Part shown: one piece after another, positions 16,564 to 26,171 of the stretch
Layout: each line of letters starts with the position of its first letter
Position numbering within the stretch: the stretch's first letter is position 1
DNA from: Microbulbifer hainanensis
GTDB lineage: Bacteria > Pseudomonadota > Gammaproteobacteria > Pseudomonadales > Cellvibrionaceae
DNA length: 64,000 bases
NCBI RefSeq assembly: GCF_014904735.1
Contig: NZ_JACZCR010000031.1
Coordinates: 124,001 to 188,000 of the forward strand
Reading direction: 5' to 3'
The notes under the pieces: generated by a model
Database searches by the model: none
What the model was told of the DNA's origin: nothing
What the model saw: the letters and a program-made list of their open reading frames with translations, nothing else
Position numbers and translations under genes: made by a program

Positions 16564-17269
16564 TGGTTTATCCACTATTTTTATCGCTCCAAGTCTATTG
16601 GGCTTGAACCTAATTTATATTGGTTGATGGTATATCCTTCCAATCATCTCTCGTTGCTGCTGTTTTATGACTGAAACGTAGAAGTCTGATTCTGTCAGTT
16701 AATTGGTTACTTATTATATTGGATAAGGTCCGTTGTCGATTGTCTCTTATGATTATTGTGTTCGCTTGAAGATTGTGTCATTCAGTTAGATCAGGCCATA
16801 TAACTTGCCGGATTTGACGTTCAAGGTTTACGTATTTCTGGTCCTCTTGATTTTCTGCATTGCCGGATAGGCTGGGCAGGAAGGACATTATTTCAGCTAG
16901 AAACTGTTTCCGGTCATTCCATAGTTATGACAGCGGACTGGGATGTTTTTAATCGAAATGCTCCCCGTCGATTATGGGTGTATTGGGCGTCATAGAAAGG
17001 GCTTCCAACCCTGTCTTAAAGTCATACTCAGATGGCGGTTCTGAATATGCAATGTGCAGACCAACAGGTCGAATATGGTTTCGCAGCATTGGGTTTCGGT
17101 ACAGATAGGTGATTCTTTTCTGGTTGGCATTACCTGATGAAGGTCAATGGCTGAGACTGTCGCGGGAAAACGCGTCCCCTTCAAATAGATAAATATAAAT
17201 AAAGCGGCGAGATGACTTTTCGAACAAGGTAGCTCGAACCGCATTACAGATACAGTGGGATAAATAGGC
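16564..17269. other. AT-rich intergenic stretch before a TonB receptor gene
   Basis: About 700 bases without a convincing gene. TTGATGGTTTATCC at 16560-16573 is echoed as TTGATGGTATATCC at 16624-16637 (13 of 14 identical, 64 bp apart), possibly paired protein sites. The right end must hold the promoter of the receptor; GTGGGA precedes its ATG. Lower GC here is ordinary for a long promoter region. Confidence 0.45.
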
Positions 17270-19750
17270 ATGATGAATAATAAAAGACCATCGGTAGTGA
17301 GTGGTATGAAAACGCTGTCGCTTGCGGTTTCTGCTGCTTCAACCTTTGCTGGTGTCAACGCTGTTGCAATGGAAGCAAACAGCAATTACCTGGAAGAGGT
17401 GATTGTTACCGCGCAGAAGCGCGCGGAGTCACTGCAAGATGTCCCCATCAGCGTCAATGCCCTTAGCAATGAATCGCTGAAAAGCGCCGGAATCGACAGC
17501 CTGGATGAAGTCAAACAGTTAGTGCCCGCGCTGAATGTTTACAGCGCGTCCTCTCCAGCCATGACATCGGTGGTGATTCGCGGTGCGGGCACCGGTGCTT
17601 CCGATCCGACCCTGGAACCCTCTGTCGGTATTTTCGTCGATGGCGTGTTTATGCCGCGCAGCGTCTTTGGCCTGTCGGACCTGGTAGATGTAGAGCGTGT
17701 GGAAGTTCTTATGGGGCCGCAGGGGACCCTGTACGGCAAGAACACCAATTCCGGTGTGCTGTCGGTAACCACCAAGGGGGTGCCCACCGACTTTGAGGCC
17801 GAGGTGGAGTCAACTCTGGGTGACTACAACCGCAGGGATTTGTCACTGACCATCGGAGATGCGTTGACTGATACCCTCGGCTACCGCGTTGCAATGAATT
17901 CCCGCCGTCGCGACGGTCTGGTGGAAGACGAAACCAGCGGCAAGGATATCTCTAAAATTGATCGCCAGAGCTTCCGCGGTCAACTCTTCTGGCAGCCTGA
18001 TGATAGCCTCGCCGTAAGAGCCATCGGCTACTACAGCGAGTCCAGGGATGCAGTCAGCGAGCCGGAAAGAGCATTTAACGAGAATTCTGCCTTTTACGGC
18101 TATGCTTCGGCACTGGCTACTTTCGCCGGTCAGCCGGTTGCGGACCCGCAAGGCGATGATCTGAAAGTTGCTGTGACTCAACCAGGTGGCGGTCGTCTCG
18201 AAGTGAAAGGCGCGTCGGTACAGGTGGACTATGACCTGAGCAATGGTGTCAGGCTCAGCTCTATTAGCGGCTACCAGGTCTGGGAGCAAAGTGAGGTCTT
18301 TTTTGACAGCGATATGACGGCTCTGGACTTCCTCACTACCAATGACCAGATGGATGAAAGCAGCATCAGCCAGGAGTTTCGGATTACCTCGCCGGGCGGT
18401 GAAACTGTCGACTGGGTCGGAGGACTATTCTACTTCGATAGCGATCTGCACCGGGGGTCGCAGGATGAACCCTTTGCAGTTTATGGGGCTGGACTGCCGG
18501 CGATACCGGGAGCGACGGCCGCAGATCTCCTCTACGGCCAGTGGCTGCCCTTTGCCGGCACCGGTACTGTGCTTGATGGCCTGCCGATCTCCGTTCCCGG
18601 CGATTACGCCCTCTGGGAGAACAACTATACCAGTACTTCCTACGCTGCTTTTGGACAGGTCACCTGGAATATGACTGAGGCGACCAGCCTGACGGCGGGC
18701 CTGCGCTATGGGCAGGAAGAAAAAGAATTCAATATGCACGTAAGTGCGTACGATGCAGACGGTACGCTATACAGCATGGCTACGGATCCGCTGTTTGTTC
18801 CCTACGGAATCAGTGATGGGAGCTATTCCGGTGGCTATTTTGTTCCACTCACTTCCGGTGCCCTGTTCAATCCGGATGGCGTAGGTCCGGTCAACCGTGT
18901 CGGTGACCGTAAGGATTCTGACGTCAGCGGTATGCTGAGCCTGAATCATACAATCGGTGAGCACTTGGTGTACGCGACTGTTTCGACCGGCTCCAAGTCC
19001 GGCGGATTCAACGGTTCCTTTGGCTCAGCAACCACCGAAGAGCGGGCGTTCGACCCGGAAGATACCGTCAGCTATGAAGTGGGCGCCAAGCTCGAAGGGC
19101 TGCTGGATGGCCGTATGCGCCTTAACATGGCCTACTTCTACACCCAGTACGATGACTTCCAGGCGGCCACCTTCGATCCCGCCACGGTGCAGTTTGTTGT
19201 AATGAATGCGGGCAAGCAGGTCACCCAGGGCGTCGATCTGGATCTGACTTATGCCGTCACCGACAACCTGACCCTTACGACCAAGGTTGAGTACCTCGAT
19301 GCAATTTATGAAGAGTTCGAGGGAGCCAACTGTCACGTATTGGCCGGTGGCGCCGGCTGTGACCTGAGCGGTAAGCGCATGCCATTTGCGCCCAACTGGG
19401 CTGGTGCCGTGGCTGCGGATTATGTACGAACGCTGGCCTCGGGTGCGGACGTTTACGCGCACTTGGGTATGTCATTCCGCAGTGACTATATGGCGGACCC
19501 GACTTATGCGCCCTATGCGGCCGACGTCAACTATCAAGTATGGGATGGACGTCTCGGTTGGCGTAATGATCGCTGGGACTTCAGCCTTTGGGGTAAAAAC
19601 CTGACGGATGAAATGTACACCCAGGTTACCAGTAACTCGGTAATCGCCGGCCTCTTTGCGGGCAGTGATGCCGGTGCCTCAAGCCTGAATTACAACCGTT
19701 GGTTTAATGAACCGCGCACCTTTGGAATTACCGCCCGCTATACCTTTTAA
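17270..19750 (+). CDS. TonB-dependent outer membrane receptor (catabolic island)
   Basis: An 826-residue TonB-dependent receptor. An N-terminal signal peptide (about residues 1-33) is followed by LEEVIVTAQKRAESLQDVPIS, the common start of the plug domain in this receptor type, then IRGAGTG, and a C-terminal strand ending ARYTF. These proteins import ligands too large for porins, powered by TonB-ExbBD. A second ATG lies at 17273. It is followed by an intrinsic terminator and lies between the CoA ligase operon and a cupin/reductase group. The receptor probably imports the substrate that the island degrades. Confidence 0.92.
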   Translation: MMNNKRPSVVSGMKTLSLAVSAASTFAGVNAVAMEANSNYLEEVIVTAQKRAESLQDVPISVNALSNESLKSAGIDSLDEVKQLVPALNVYSASSPAMTSVVIRGAGTGASDPTLEPSVGIFVDGVFMPRSVFGLSDLVDVERVEVLMGPQGTLYGKNTNSGVLSVTTKGVPTDFEAEVESTLGDYNRRDLSLTIGDALTDTLGYRVAMNSRRRDGLVEDETSGKDISKIDRQSFRGQLFWQPDDSLAVRAIGYYSESRDAVSEPERAFNENSAFYGYASALATFAGQPVADPQGDDLKVAVTQPGGGRLEVKGASVQVDYDLSNGVRLSSISGYQVWEQSEVFFDSDMTALDFLTTNDQMDESSISQEFRITSPGGETVDWVGGLFYFDSDLHRGSQDEPFAVYGAGLPAIPGATAADLLYGQWLPFAGTGTVLDGLPISVPGDYALWENNYTSTSYAAFGQVTWNMTEATSLTAGLRYGQEEKEFNMHVSAYDADGTLYSMATDPLFVPYGISDGSYSGGYFVPLTSGALFNPDGVGPVNRVGDRKDSDVSGMLSLNHTIGEHLVYATVSTGSKSGGFNGSFGSATTEERAFDPEDTVSYEVGAKLEGLLDGRMRLNMAYFYTQYDDFQAATFDPATVQFVVMNAGKQVTQGVDLDLTYAVTDNLTLTTKVEYLDAIYEEFEGANCHVLAGGAGCDLSGKRMPFAPNWAGAVAADYVRTLASGADVYAHLGMSFRSDYMADPTYAPYAADVNYQVWDGRLGWRNDRWDFSLWGKNLTDEMYTQVTSNSVIAGLFAGSDAGASSLNYNRWFNEPRTFGITARYTF

Positions 19751-19769
19751 CGGGTTTAGTAGATTCCAG

Positions 19770-19797
19770 GCCCGCCACCTCCATGGCGGGCTTTTTT
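19770..19797 (+). terminator. Intrinsic terminator of the TonB receptor gene
   Basis: GCCCGCCA at 19770-19777 pairs with TGGCGGGC at 19784-19791 and is followed by six Ts. It ends the receptor transcript 20 bases after the stop codon. Confidence 0.9.
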
Positions 19798-19841
19798 ATG
19801 GACAGAAAAGGACTAAATTCATTAATTAGTTGGGCAGTGAT

Positions 19842-20363
19842 ATGAAAAATATAGACGAAGAGCTGAGTATTCTTCGCCAGCAGGACAGCGAATACCTGAC
19901 CATTCCCCTTCCTGGCGTAGTGGGGATCGAAACGAAAATCCTCAAGGTGGATGCGAGTATAAATCGGGTGGTGGTCATGCAGCGCTTTGCGCCAGGTGGC
20001 TATGCACCTCCTCACTACCATCATTGTACTGCGGTGGGTTACACCATCTTCGGCGAGTGGGAATACGATGAGGGGCACTTCGATACGGGCGATGTGGCCT
20101 GGGAAAAAGTTGGTAACTTCCATACGCCCAGCAGTCGTACCGGAACAGAAATGATCATCGTACTCGATTCTACCGACGGGCGTATGCTGGATAACTATCT
20201 CGATGATGGAACGGTGCTCCGCTTGACTATTGGTGCCTACCAGAACCTGCTCGGGAAAACACAAGCCGAGGTCGATGGTATGTCGCCTGAAGAGTTGATG
20301 ACTGGAATCATCTTGAACCCAGAAGATGCGCTACCGCCTCATGAACTGTCCGCAGGTGCATAG
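19842..20363 (+). CDS. Cupin-domain protein
   Basis: A 173-residue single-domain cupin. I start at ATG 19842 rather than TTG 19830. The first cupin motif appears as PPHYHHCTAVGYTIFGEWEY (His, His and Glu ligands), and the second as WEKVGNFHTPSS with the last His. This ChrR/acetylacetone-dioxygenase-like shape suggests a metal-dependent oxygenase or isomerase, though many such cupins have no known activity. It lies after the receptor's terminator and before the MDR and SDR genes of the island, so a ring- or diketone-opening step is possible but unproven. Confidence 0.75.
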   Translation: MKNIDEELSILRQQDSEYLTIPLPGVVGIETKILKVDASINRVVVMQRFAPGGYAPPHYHHCTAVGYTIFGEWEYDEGHFDTGDVAWEKVGNFHTPSSRTGTEMIIVLDSTDGRMLDNYLDDGTVLRLTIGAYQNLLGKTQAEVDGMSPEELMTGIILNPEDALPPHELSAGA

Positions 20364-20716
20364 AGAGTGACGCTATGCGTGTGATATTTGTCGATGTGGG
20401 TGTTGTTCTGGTTCTCGGCTATTTCCGGGCGCTGTAATCGATTAGATCTACTGAAGCTTAATGGCAGGACTAAGTTGAAGTCTGGTGATGTCTGAAAAAT
20501 CCTGTGAGGTATTTTTTGGATAATATAGTTCTGTTTCAGAAATTCCCCGCAAATTTGTCCGTATCGAATAATCATTTCATGACGCTATATCAGTACCCTA
20601 TGTAACTTGGCATCTGTAATGGCGGGTCTTTATCCGTACTCAGGAATTGAATATGGCTGGCTTAGCCGTGAGCCTGAAATGGTAACTGTCCCGATTGATA
20701 GAGAAGGAAAAGGGTC
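20364..20716. other. Intergenic region before the MDR reductase gene
   Basis: No gene seen. TTGTCCGTAT at 20555-20564 is close to the AraC-type half-site at 9477/9498, and a poor partner TTTCAGAAAT lies exactly 21 bp upstream (20534-20543), so a second weak operator is conceivable. Confidence 0.35.
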
Positions 20717-21694
20717 ATGAAAGCAATTTTATGCGAAGAATATGGGCCAATTGAAAATCTCCGTTATACCGATTTGGCGGATCCCGAGGCTGGCAGGGGT
20801 GAGGTGCGAGTTGCGGTCAAGGCTGTTGGCGTTAACTATCCTGACGCGTTGTTGGTGCAAGGGCTGTATCAGGTGAAACCACAGCTGCCATTTGTTCCCG
20901 GCCCGGAATTCTCCGGTGTCGTTGACCAGGTGGGAGAGGGCGGTAGCTGGTTCAACGTCGGTGATCGGGTGCTGGCTTTCAGCCCGGAACTGGGCGGATG
21001 CGCAGAAAAGGTAATCGTGAAGCAGAATATGCTGGTGCCTATTCCCTCCCAGATGCCCTATATCGATGCGGCCAACCTGCTCTGCGCACACGGTACCGCG
21101 CACCATGCCCTGAAGCAGCGTGCGCAACTGCAGGCCGGCGAGACCCTGGTTGTATTGGGGGCCGCGGGGGGCACTGGTCTGGCCGCAGTACAGATCGGTA
21201 AGGCGATGGGAGCGCGGGTTATTGCAGTCTGCTCTTCCGCAAGCAAATTGGCGGTCGCCCGGGAAAATGGCGCCGACGAATTGATTAACTACAGCGAGCA
21301 GGACCTTAAGCAGACGATCCACGACTTCACCAGCGGACGGGGAGCCGATGTGGTCTTCGATCCAGTTGGTGGTGATGCCTTTGATTCCTGCACCAGAGTG
21401 ATGGCTCGAAATGGTCGACTACTGGTGGTGGGTTTCGCCTCCGGCCGGATACCCAAGCTACCCGTTAACCTGGCGCTGGTGAAAGAGTATTCCGTCATGG
21501 GTGTTTTCTGGGGCAGCTTCGCCACCCATGAACCGGAGACTTTTGCCGAAAATATGAGGGAAATGATGGGCTGGTACAGCGCCGGCAAGATCCGTGTGGT
21601 GACAGAGGAAGTCCTTCCGCTAAAGGATACCGCAGTAGCACTGCAAAGGCTGATGGATCGCAAGGTAACCGGAAAGCTGGCACTGGAAGTCTAG
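20717..21694 (+). CDS. Zinc-independent quinone oxidoreductase / MDR-family reductase
   Basis: A 325-residue medium-chain reductase of the quinone oxidoreductase type. It has the GVNYPDALLVQGLYQVKP and PGPEFSGVV segments, a nucleotide-binding GAAGGTGLAAVQ loop at about residues 149-160, and no structural-zinc Cys cluster. Family members reduce quinones or enoyl groups with NADPH. It begins with GGAAAAGG upstream of ATG and is followed 44 bases later by an SDR, the two forming a small operon that ends at the terminator pair near 22605 and 22743. In context it would saturate an enone or enoyl-CoA intermediate. Confidence 0.88.
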   Translation: MKAILCEEYGPIENLRYTDLADPEAGRGEVRVAVKAVGVNYPDALLVQGLYQVKPQLPFVPGPEFSGVVDQVGEGGSWFNVGDRVLAFSPELGGCAEKVIVKQNMLVPIPSQMPYIDAANLLCAHGTAHHALKQRAQLQAGETLVVLGAAGGTGLAAVQIGKAMGARVIAVCSSASKLAVARENGADELINYSEQDLKQTIHDFTSGRGADVVFDPVGGDAFDSCTRVMARNGRLLVVGFASGRIPKLPVNLALVKEYSVMGVFWGSFATHEPETFAENMREMMGWYSAGKIRVVTEEVLPLKDTAVALQRLMDRKVTGKLALEV

Positions 21695-21738
21695 TAGGCC
21701 AGTCTCGATCTAGATCTCGATTTATATAAAGAGGAACG

Positions 21739-22509
21739 ATGGTAATGAGTACTCAGCTGTTTGACTTGAGCGGAAGAGTGGCATTGATTAGCGGTGCCAG
21801 CCGAGGTATTGGCGAGTCGATCGCCAAATTACTGGCAGAGCAGGGTGCGCGCGTGATTGTCACCAGCCGTAAACTCGAGGGTTGCCTTGGGGTGGCGGAA
21901 GCGATCAATGCCGCCGGTGGTGCGGCGGAAGCCCTGGATTGCGATGTCGGCAAACTGGAAGACATTGAGCGTACTGTCGAGCATGTCAAGAACCGCTACG
22001 GACGCTTGGATATCCTGATCAACAACGCGGCGGCAAATCCCTACTATGGCTATATGCTGGATATCGATCTGGCGTCTTTTCAGAAGACGGTCGACGTCAA
22101 TATCCGCGGCTTTTTCTTTATGTCAGTCGCTGCGGCGAAAGTCATGCGGGAGCAGGGCAGTGGCAGTATTGTTAACACGGCTTCGGTGAATGCCATCTCC
22201 CCGGCAATCAAGCAGGGGGTCTATTCCATCACCAAGGCGGCGGTGGTCAGTATGACCAAGGCCTTCGCCAAGGAGTGCGGTTCAATAGGGATTCGCGTGA
22301 ATGCTCTACTGCCAGGCTTTACCAAGACCAAGTTTGCCGGTGCGCTATTTGATGACGACGGCCTGTACAAGTCTATCGTGGGCATGATTCCGATGCGCCG
22401 CCACGCAGAGCCTGATGAAATGGCCGGCGCAGTACTCTATCTGGTGTCGGATGCAGCCAGTTATACCACCGGTGAGTGCCTGGTGGTTGACGGTGGCATG
22501 ACGATTTAA
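21739..22509 (+). CDS. Short-chain dehydrogenase/reductase
   Basis: A 256-residue classical SDR with the cofactor motif GASRGIGESIA, the NNAA motif in ILINNAAANP, the catalytic Tyr-x3-Lys in YSITKAAV and the C-terminal GECLVVDGGM typical of FabG-like enzymes. It would interconvert a hydroxyl and a keto group using NAD(P)H. GAGGAAC precedes the ATG at 21739; ATG 21745 is an alternative. It is the last gene of the pair with the MDR reductase. Confidence 0.9.
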   Translation: MVMSTQLFDLSGRVALISGASRGIGESIAKLLAEQGARVIVTSRKLEGCLGVAEAINAAGGAAEALDCDVGKLEDIERTVEHVKNRYGRLDILINNAAANPYYGYMLDIDLASFQKTVDVNIRGFFFMSVAAAKVMREQGSGSIVNTASVNAISPAIKQGVYSITKAAVVSMTKAFAKECGSIGIRVNALLPGFTKTKFAGALFDDDGLYKSIVGMIPMRRHAEPDEMAGAVLYLVSDAASYTTGECLVVDGGMTI

Positions 22510-22604
22510 TGTGCGGGTGACACCCCGGTTTGGCCCGGTTTTTTAGTCAGTATCCACCCGAGTGAATATCGTATATATCTCGCCTTTCTGTGGGGCAGAA
22601 GTGG

Positions 22605-22636
22605 CCTGTCGCCGGTACGCGGTGACAGGTTTTTTT
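22605..22636 (+). terminator. Intrinsic terminator after the SDR gene
   Basis: CCTGTCGCC at 22605-22613 pairs with GGTGACAGG at 22621-22629 (one G-T pair), followed by seven Ts. Confidence 0.85.
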
Positions 22637-22742
22637 GTTATCTGTGGGGAATAATCAAGAACCGCGAATACATGACGAAGTGTCGATTTGTAATGGCCAC
22701 CGTCCTGACTGACTGGGGCCTGGCCAACCGCAGCCTGGCCAC

Positions 22743-22770
22743 AGGAGCATTATGACCAGCTCCTTTTTTT
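22743..22770 (+). terminator. Second intrinsic terminator
   Basis: AGGAGC at 22743-22748 pairs with GCTCCT at 22759-22764, followed by a T run to 22770. It lies in series with the terminator at 22605. Confidence 0.65.
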
Positions 22771-22870
22771 CAGTTTGATCTTCCCGAGGGGTGCCCGCTA
22801 CAGACAGCGGGCGTCGGCTATTTCCGATGGGTTGGAAGGGTATGGGGCGGGACTCTGTGGCGTGGCAGCC

Positions 22871-23656
22871 CTATGCTGATTCCCTCTTGCCTGTAGCGAG
22901 CAGCTTGGCGGCGATCTTGGACACCCATTGCAGAGGGACCGCGCGGACCAGGCTCATCATCAGTCGTGCCTCAAAAGGAATTATCCAGTAGAGTCGGTCG
23001 CTATGGGCGGCTTTCCAGACGGTTTCCGCCACATCTTCTGCATCGAGTAGTTTGTCATTCTCCTTGTCCGCCCAGCTGATGTCCTGGTCTGCAATCAGGG
23101 GAGTGCGGACATAGGACGGCATGACAAGCTTTACACCGATGCCGAAGGGCTGCCACTCCACTCGCAATGCTTCACTTAACCCACGGACAAAAAACTTTGT
23201 CGATGAGTAAACGGCCTCCATGGGAACGCCGTAAATAGACGAAGCTGACCCCAGGTTGATCATCTGGCTTCCCGATGTCTCCTTGAGCATTGCAAAGGCC
23301 TCATGAGCACAGCTGACGACGCCCTTTGCATTGACATCCACCATCTTATCGAGAAATGCGGGGTTGGCCTCGGTAAATGCGCGATCCTCAAAAATGCCAG
23401 CATTGTTCAACAGGATGTCCAGGCGACCGTTGGATTGCCTGGCAAAGTGATCAAGTCCAGCCCGGACTGAGTCGCGATCAGTGACATCCATGACGCCGTG
23501 GCAGCAGTTACTGCCGAGTTCGCTGGCGATCCTGGCGACTGATTCCGAATTCACATCGTACAAACCTACGAACCATCTGCGCTCCGCAAATAGTTTGGCG
23601 ACAGCGGCGCCGATCCCTGACCCGGCACCCGTAATTAGTATGGATTTTTGTAACAT
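22871..23656 (-). CDS. Short-chain dehydrogenase/reductase
   Basis: A 261-residue SDR with GAGSGIGAAVA, ILLNNAG and the YSSTKFFV active site. The C-terminal half is longer and more basic than in FabG types (WIIPFEARLMMSLVRAVPLQWV), a shape seen in SDRs with a membrane-facing or lipid substrate. It lies downstream of the acyl-CoA dehydrogenase at 23788 on the same strand, 131 bases away, and may be expressed with it. Its substrate is unknown; hydroxyacyl or hydroxysteroid-like compounds would suit the island. Confidence 0.87.
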   Translation of the reverse strand: MLQKSILITGAGSGIGAAVAKLFAERRWFVGLYDVNSESVARIASELGSNCCHGVMDVTDRDSVRAGLDHFARQSNGRLDILLNNAGIFEDRAFTEANPAFLDKMVDVNAKGVVSCAHEAFAMLKETSGSQMINLGSASSIYGVPMEAVYSSTKFFVRGLSEALRVEWQPFGIGVKLVMPSYVRTPLIADQDISWADKENDKLLDAEDVAETVWKAAHSDRLYWIIPFEARLMMSLVRAVPLQWVSKIAAKLLATGKRESA

Positions 23657-23787
23657 TGCAGAGCTCCAGTTCTATTTCTTTGCGCAGCTTCAGTGCGGTA
23701 ACTGACTTGCCGTTAAACGTATCTCGCGTTGACGCAACAGTGCCGGGGGCAGCCCCGGCACCGGATGGCATCCGGAGTTCTCGCGGT

Positions 23788-25587
23788 TTACACCCGGAAC
23801 TGGGATTCCGGGAGGGCCATCAGGCTGCTGGCGCCGCTTTTGATCATCGCCGCATGCGCGCGGGTGCGCGGGAGCAGGCGGTCAAAATAGAAACGTGCGG
23901 TATGCAGTTTGCCCTGGTAGAAATCGGTTTCGCTGCTGCCTGTCTGGAGCTTCTGCTGCGCAACAGTGGCCATATGTAACCAGTAGGCAGCGCTGACTAC
24001 ATATCCCGAGTACATCAGGTAGTCCGTCGCAGCAGCACCGATCTCTTCGGGATTCTCGGCCGCGAATTTACTGATCGACTGGGTGAGTTCACCCCACTCC
24101 TGGAAGTGTTGTTTCAGGGTGTCGGCAAAGCCAGAAAGTTCGGGGTTTCCTTCCAGAGACTGGCACAGTGGCAGCTGGCGGGCGATATAGTCCTGTAACA
24201 ACTTGCCCTTGCTGCCGAGTACCTTGCGCGCAAGCAGGTCCAGTGCCTGAATACCGGTGGTCCCCTCATACAGGCAGCAGATGCGGGTGTCGCGCACCAG
24301 CTGTTCCATGCCCCATTCAGAGATAAAGCCGTGGCCGCCATATACCTGCACGCCGTGGTTGGTGGCCTCATAGCCTGTTTCGGTCAGGAAGGCCTTGCCG
24401 ATCGGCGTCAGGAAGCTGAGCTGGCACTCCGCATCGGCTTTCTCCTCGTCGGTCGCCCTGGGGCTCTCGACAATATCCACCAGACGTGACATGTCGTAAA
24501 CCATTGCGCGGCCGGATTCGGCGAAAGCCTTTTGGGTCAGCAGCATGCGCCGCACATCCGGGTGAACGATAATCGGATCAGCCGGCCCGTCTGGGTTCTT
24601 TGCACCGCTTAGTGAGCGCATCTGCAAGCGGTCTTTGGCGTAGTTGAGTGCACCTTGGTACGAGGCTTCCGCAGCGCCAACACCTTCCAGTGCCACGCCA
24701 ACCCGGGCCGCATTCATAAAGGTGAACATGCAGTTGAGGCCACGGTTTTCCGGACCGATCAGATAGCCCTCAGCGTCGTCAAAATTGAGCACGCAGGTGG
24801 CGTTGCCCTTGATACCCATCTTGTGTTCGACGGCACCGCAGTTGACACCATTGCGCTCTCCCAGACTGCCATCGGCATTGACTTTGAACTTGGGTACGAT
24901 AAAGAGCGATATTCCCCTGGTGCCGGCCGGGGCGCCTTCAATTCGGGCAATAACGATATGGACAATATTCTCGGACATATCGTGCTCGCCGGCGGAAATG
25001 AAGATCTTGGTGCCCTTCAGTCGATAGGTGCCGTCGCCTGCCGGAACCGCCTTGGTGCGCAGCATGCCGAGGTCGGAACCGCAGTGGGGTTCGGTCAGGC
25101 ACATGGTGCCTGTCCAGCGGCCCTCTACCAGCTTGTGCATGTAGGTTTGCTGCTGTTCCGCTGTACCGTGCCGGTGCAGCGTGGCCAGGGCCCCGTGGGT
25201 TAGTCCGGGATACATGGCGAAGGCATGGTTGGCGGCGACGACCATTTCAGAAGTGGCAATGGCGATGCTGAATGGAAGCCCCTGGCCGCCAAACTCGAGA
25301 GGCTGACTCAGTGTCGGCCAGCCGCCCTCAACATATTGTCGATAGGCCTCTTTGAATCCGGTAGGCGTAGTGACCTCTCCGTTATCCCACTTGCAGCCCT
25401 CGATATCGCCGACGCGATTGAGGGGCCCGATCACTTCCTCGGTGAGCTTGGCTGCTTCAGAAAGGATGGCATCAGTCATTTCTGCGTTGGCATCGTCGTA
25501 ACCGAATTTCTCGTAATGGGACTGCGTATTCAGTAGCTCGTGCAATACAAACTGCATGTCCCGGATCGGGGCCTTGTATTCCGGCAT
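23788..25587 (-). CDS. Long acyl-CoA dehydrogenase (FadE/DmdC-type)
   Basis: A 599-residue acyl-CoA dehydrogenase of the long class with the C-terminal helical extension. It starts MPEYKAPIRDMQFVLHELLN and has CLTEPHCGSDLGML for FAD contact and YEGTTGIQ with the catalytic Glu at about residue 438. It would oxidise saturated acyl-CoA, as FadE of beta-proteobacteria or DmdC of DMSP metabolism do. It is the intact counterpart of the degenerate homologue at 14830. A 584-base gap separates its start from the thiolase gene, so it probably has its own promoter. Confidence 0.92.
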   Translation of the reverse strand: MPEYKAPIRDMQFVLHELLNTQSHYEKFGYDDANAEMTDAILSEAAKLTEEVIGPLNRVGDIEGCKWDNGEVTTPTGFKEAYRQYVEGGWPTLSQPLEFGGQGLPFSIAIATSEMVVAANHAFAMYPGLTHGALATLHRHGTAEQQQTYMHKLVEGRWTGTMCLTEPHCGSDLGMLRTKAVPAGDGTYRLKGTKIFISAGEHDMSENIVHIVIARIEGAPAGTRGISLFIVPKFKVNADGSLGERNGVNCGAVEHKMGIKGNATCVLNFDDAEGYLIGPENRGLNCMFTFMNAARVGVALEGVGAAEASYQGALNYAKDRLQMRSLSGAKNPDGPADPIIVHPDVRRMLLTQKAFAESGRAMVYDMSRLVDIVESPRATDEEKADAECQLSFLTPIGKAFLTETGYEATNHGVQVYGGHGFISEWGMEQLVRDTRICCLYEGTTGIQALDLLARKVLGSKGKLLQDYIARQLPLCQSLEGNPELSGFADTLKQHFQEWGELTQSISKFAAENPEEIGAAATDYLMYSGYVVSAAYWLHMATVAQQKLQTGSSETDFYQGKLHTARFYFDRLLPRTRAHAAMIKSGASSLMALPESQFRV

Positions 25588-26171
25588 TGATAGCTCCTAA
25601 TTATTGGTATATTGATTACTTCCGCTAACCTTCCTGGGCATTGGAATTTCGACTGAGCCAATTGTCTGGATGGCGAGCGTTGCCAATGACCAGGCTCATG
25701 CTGATAGCTAAAGGGCCCTGCGTCCTTCTGTATGGGGCTAAAGGTCAGTAACTGAGAGTAGGGTACTCAGCGGCTATCCTCAGCTCGGGCGCTGTGTTAG
25801 CGGGAGCGCTGGTTAATGTGAAGTCACTGCAGACTCGTATAGGGATTTGAGTAGACCGCTTTCACGGCCTCCGCCACCGATCGACCCGCGCACTTCCGGG
25901 ACAAAAATTCCACTTGAAATCAGTGTAAATAGCTTAAATCGGAGTCTACAGCTGTTTAGTGGTCGATTTGCAATGAATTCGAGCCAGTGAGAGCTGCTTG
26001 CGGTAGCGTGACGGAATAATGAAGTTTGTTCATTCGTCACATGCCTCTGCTTGTTATATTGGGCTTCGGACACAAAAGTAGTCACGGTGACCGCTGGGAA
26101 TGTGCCGAGACTCAAATAAGTAGCATCAAATGCTCGGCAGCGTTGGCCCCCCCCAAGGGGGCCCGCAGCGA
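25588..26171. other. Intergenic region between acyl-CoA dehydrogenase and thiolase genes
   Basis: It should contain the leftward promoter of the dehydrogenase. A GTCACGGTGAC palindrome lies at about 26083-26093. A GC-rich GGCCCCCCCC/GGGGGCC symmetrical run near 26146-26163 lies just after the thiolase stop and could end its transcript. No ORF with a ribosome site and family signature is present. Confidence 0.4.

Larger units (their letters stand above)
22510..22870. other. Convergent intergenic region with two terminators
   Basis: Two rightward terminators (22605-22636 and 22743-22770) end the MDR/SDR operon. The 9-base GCCTGGCCA occurs twice in about 22718-22741. No gene is seen. Confidence 0.55.

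Noticed and set aside
16564-17269. Low-GC stretch as a sign of horizontal transfer
   Set aside because: Only the non-coding part is AT-rich; neighbouring genes have the same codon style as the rest, so promoter composition explains it.
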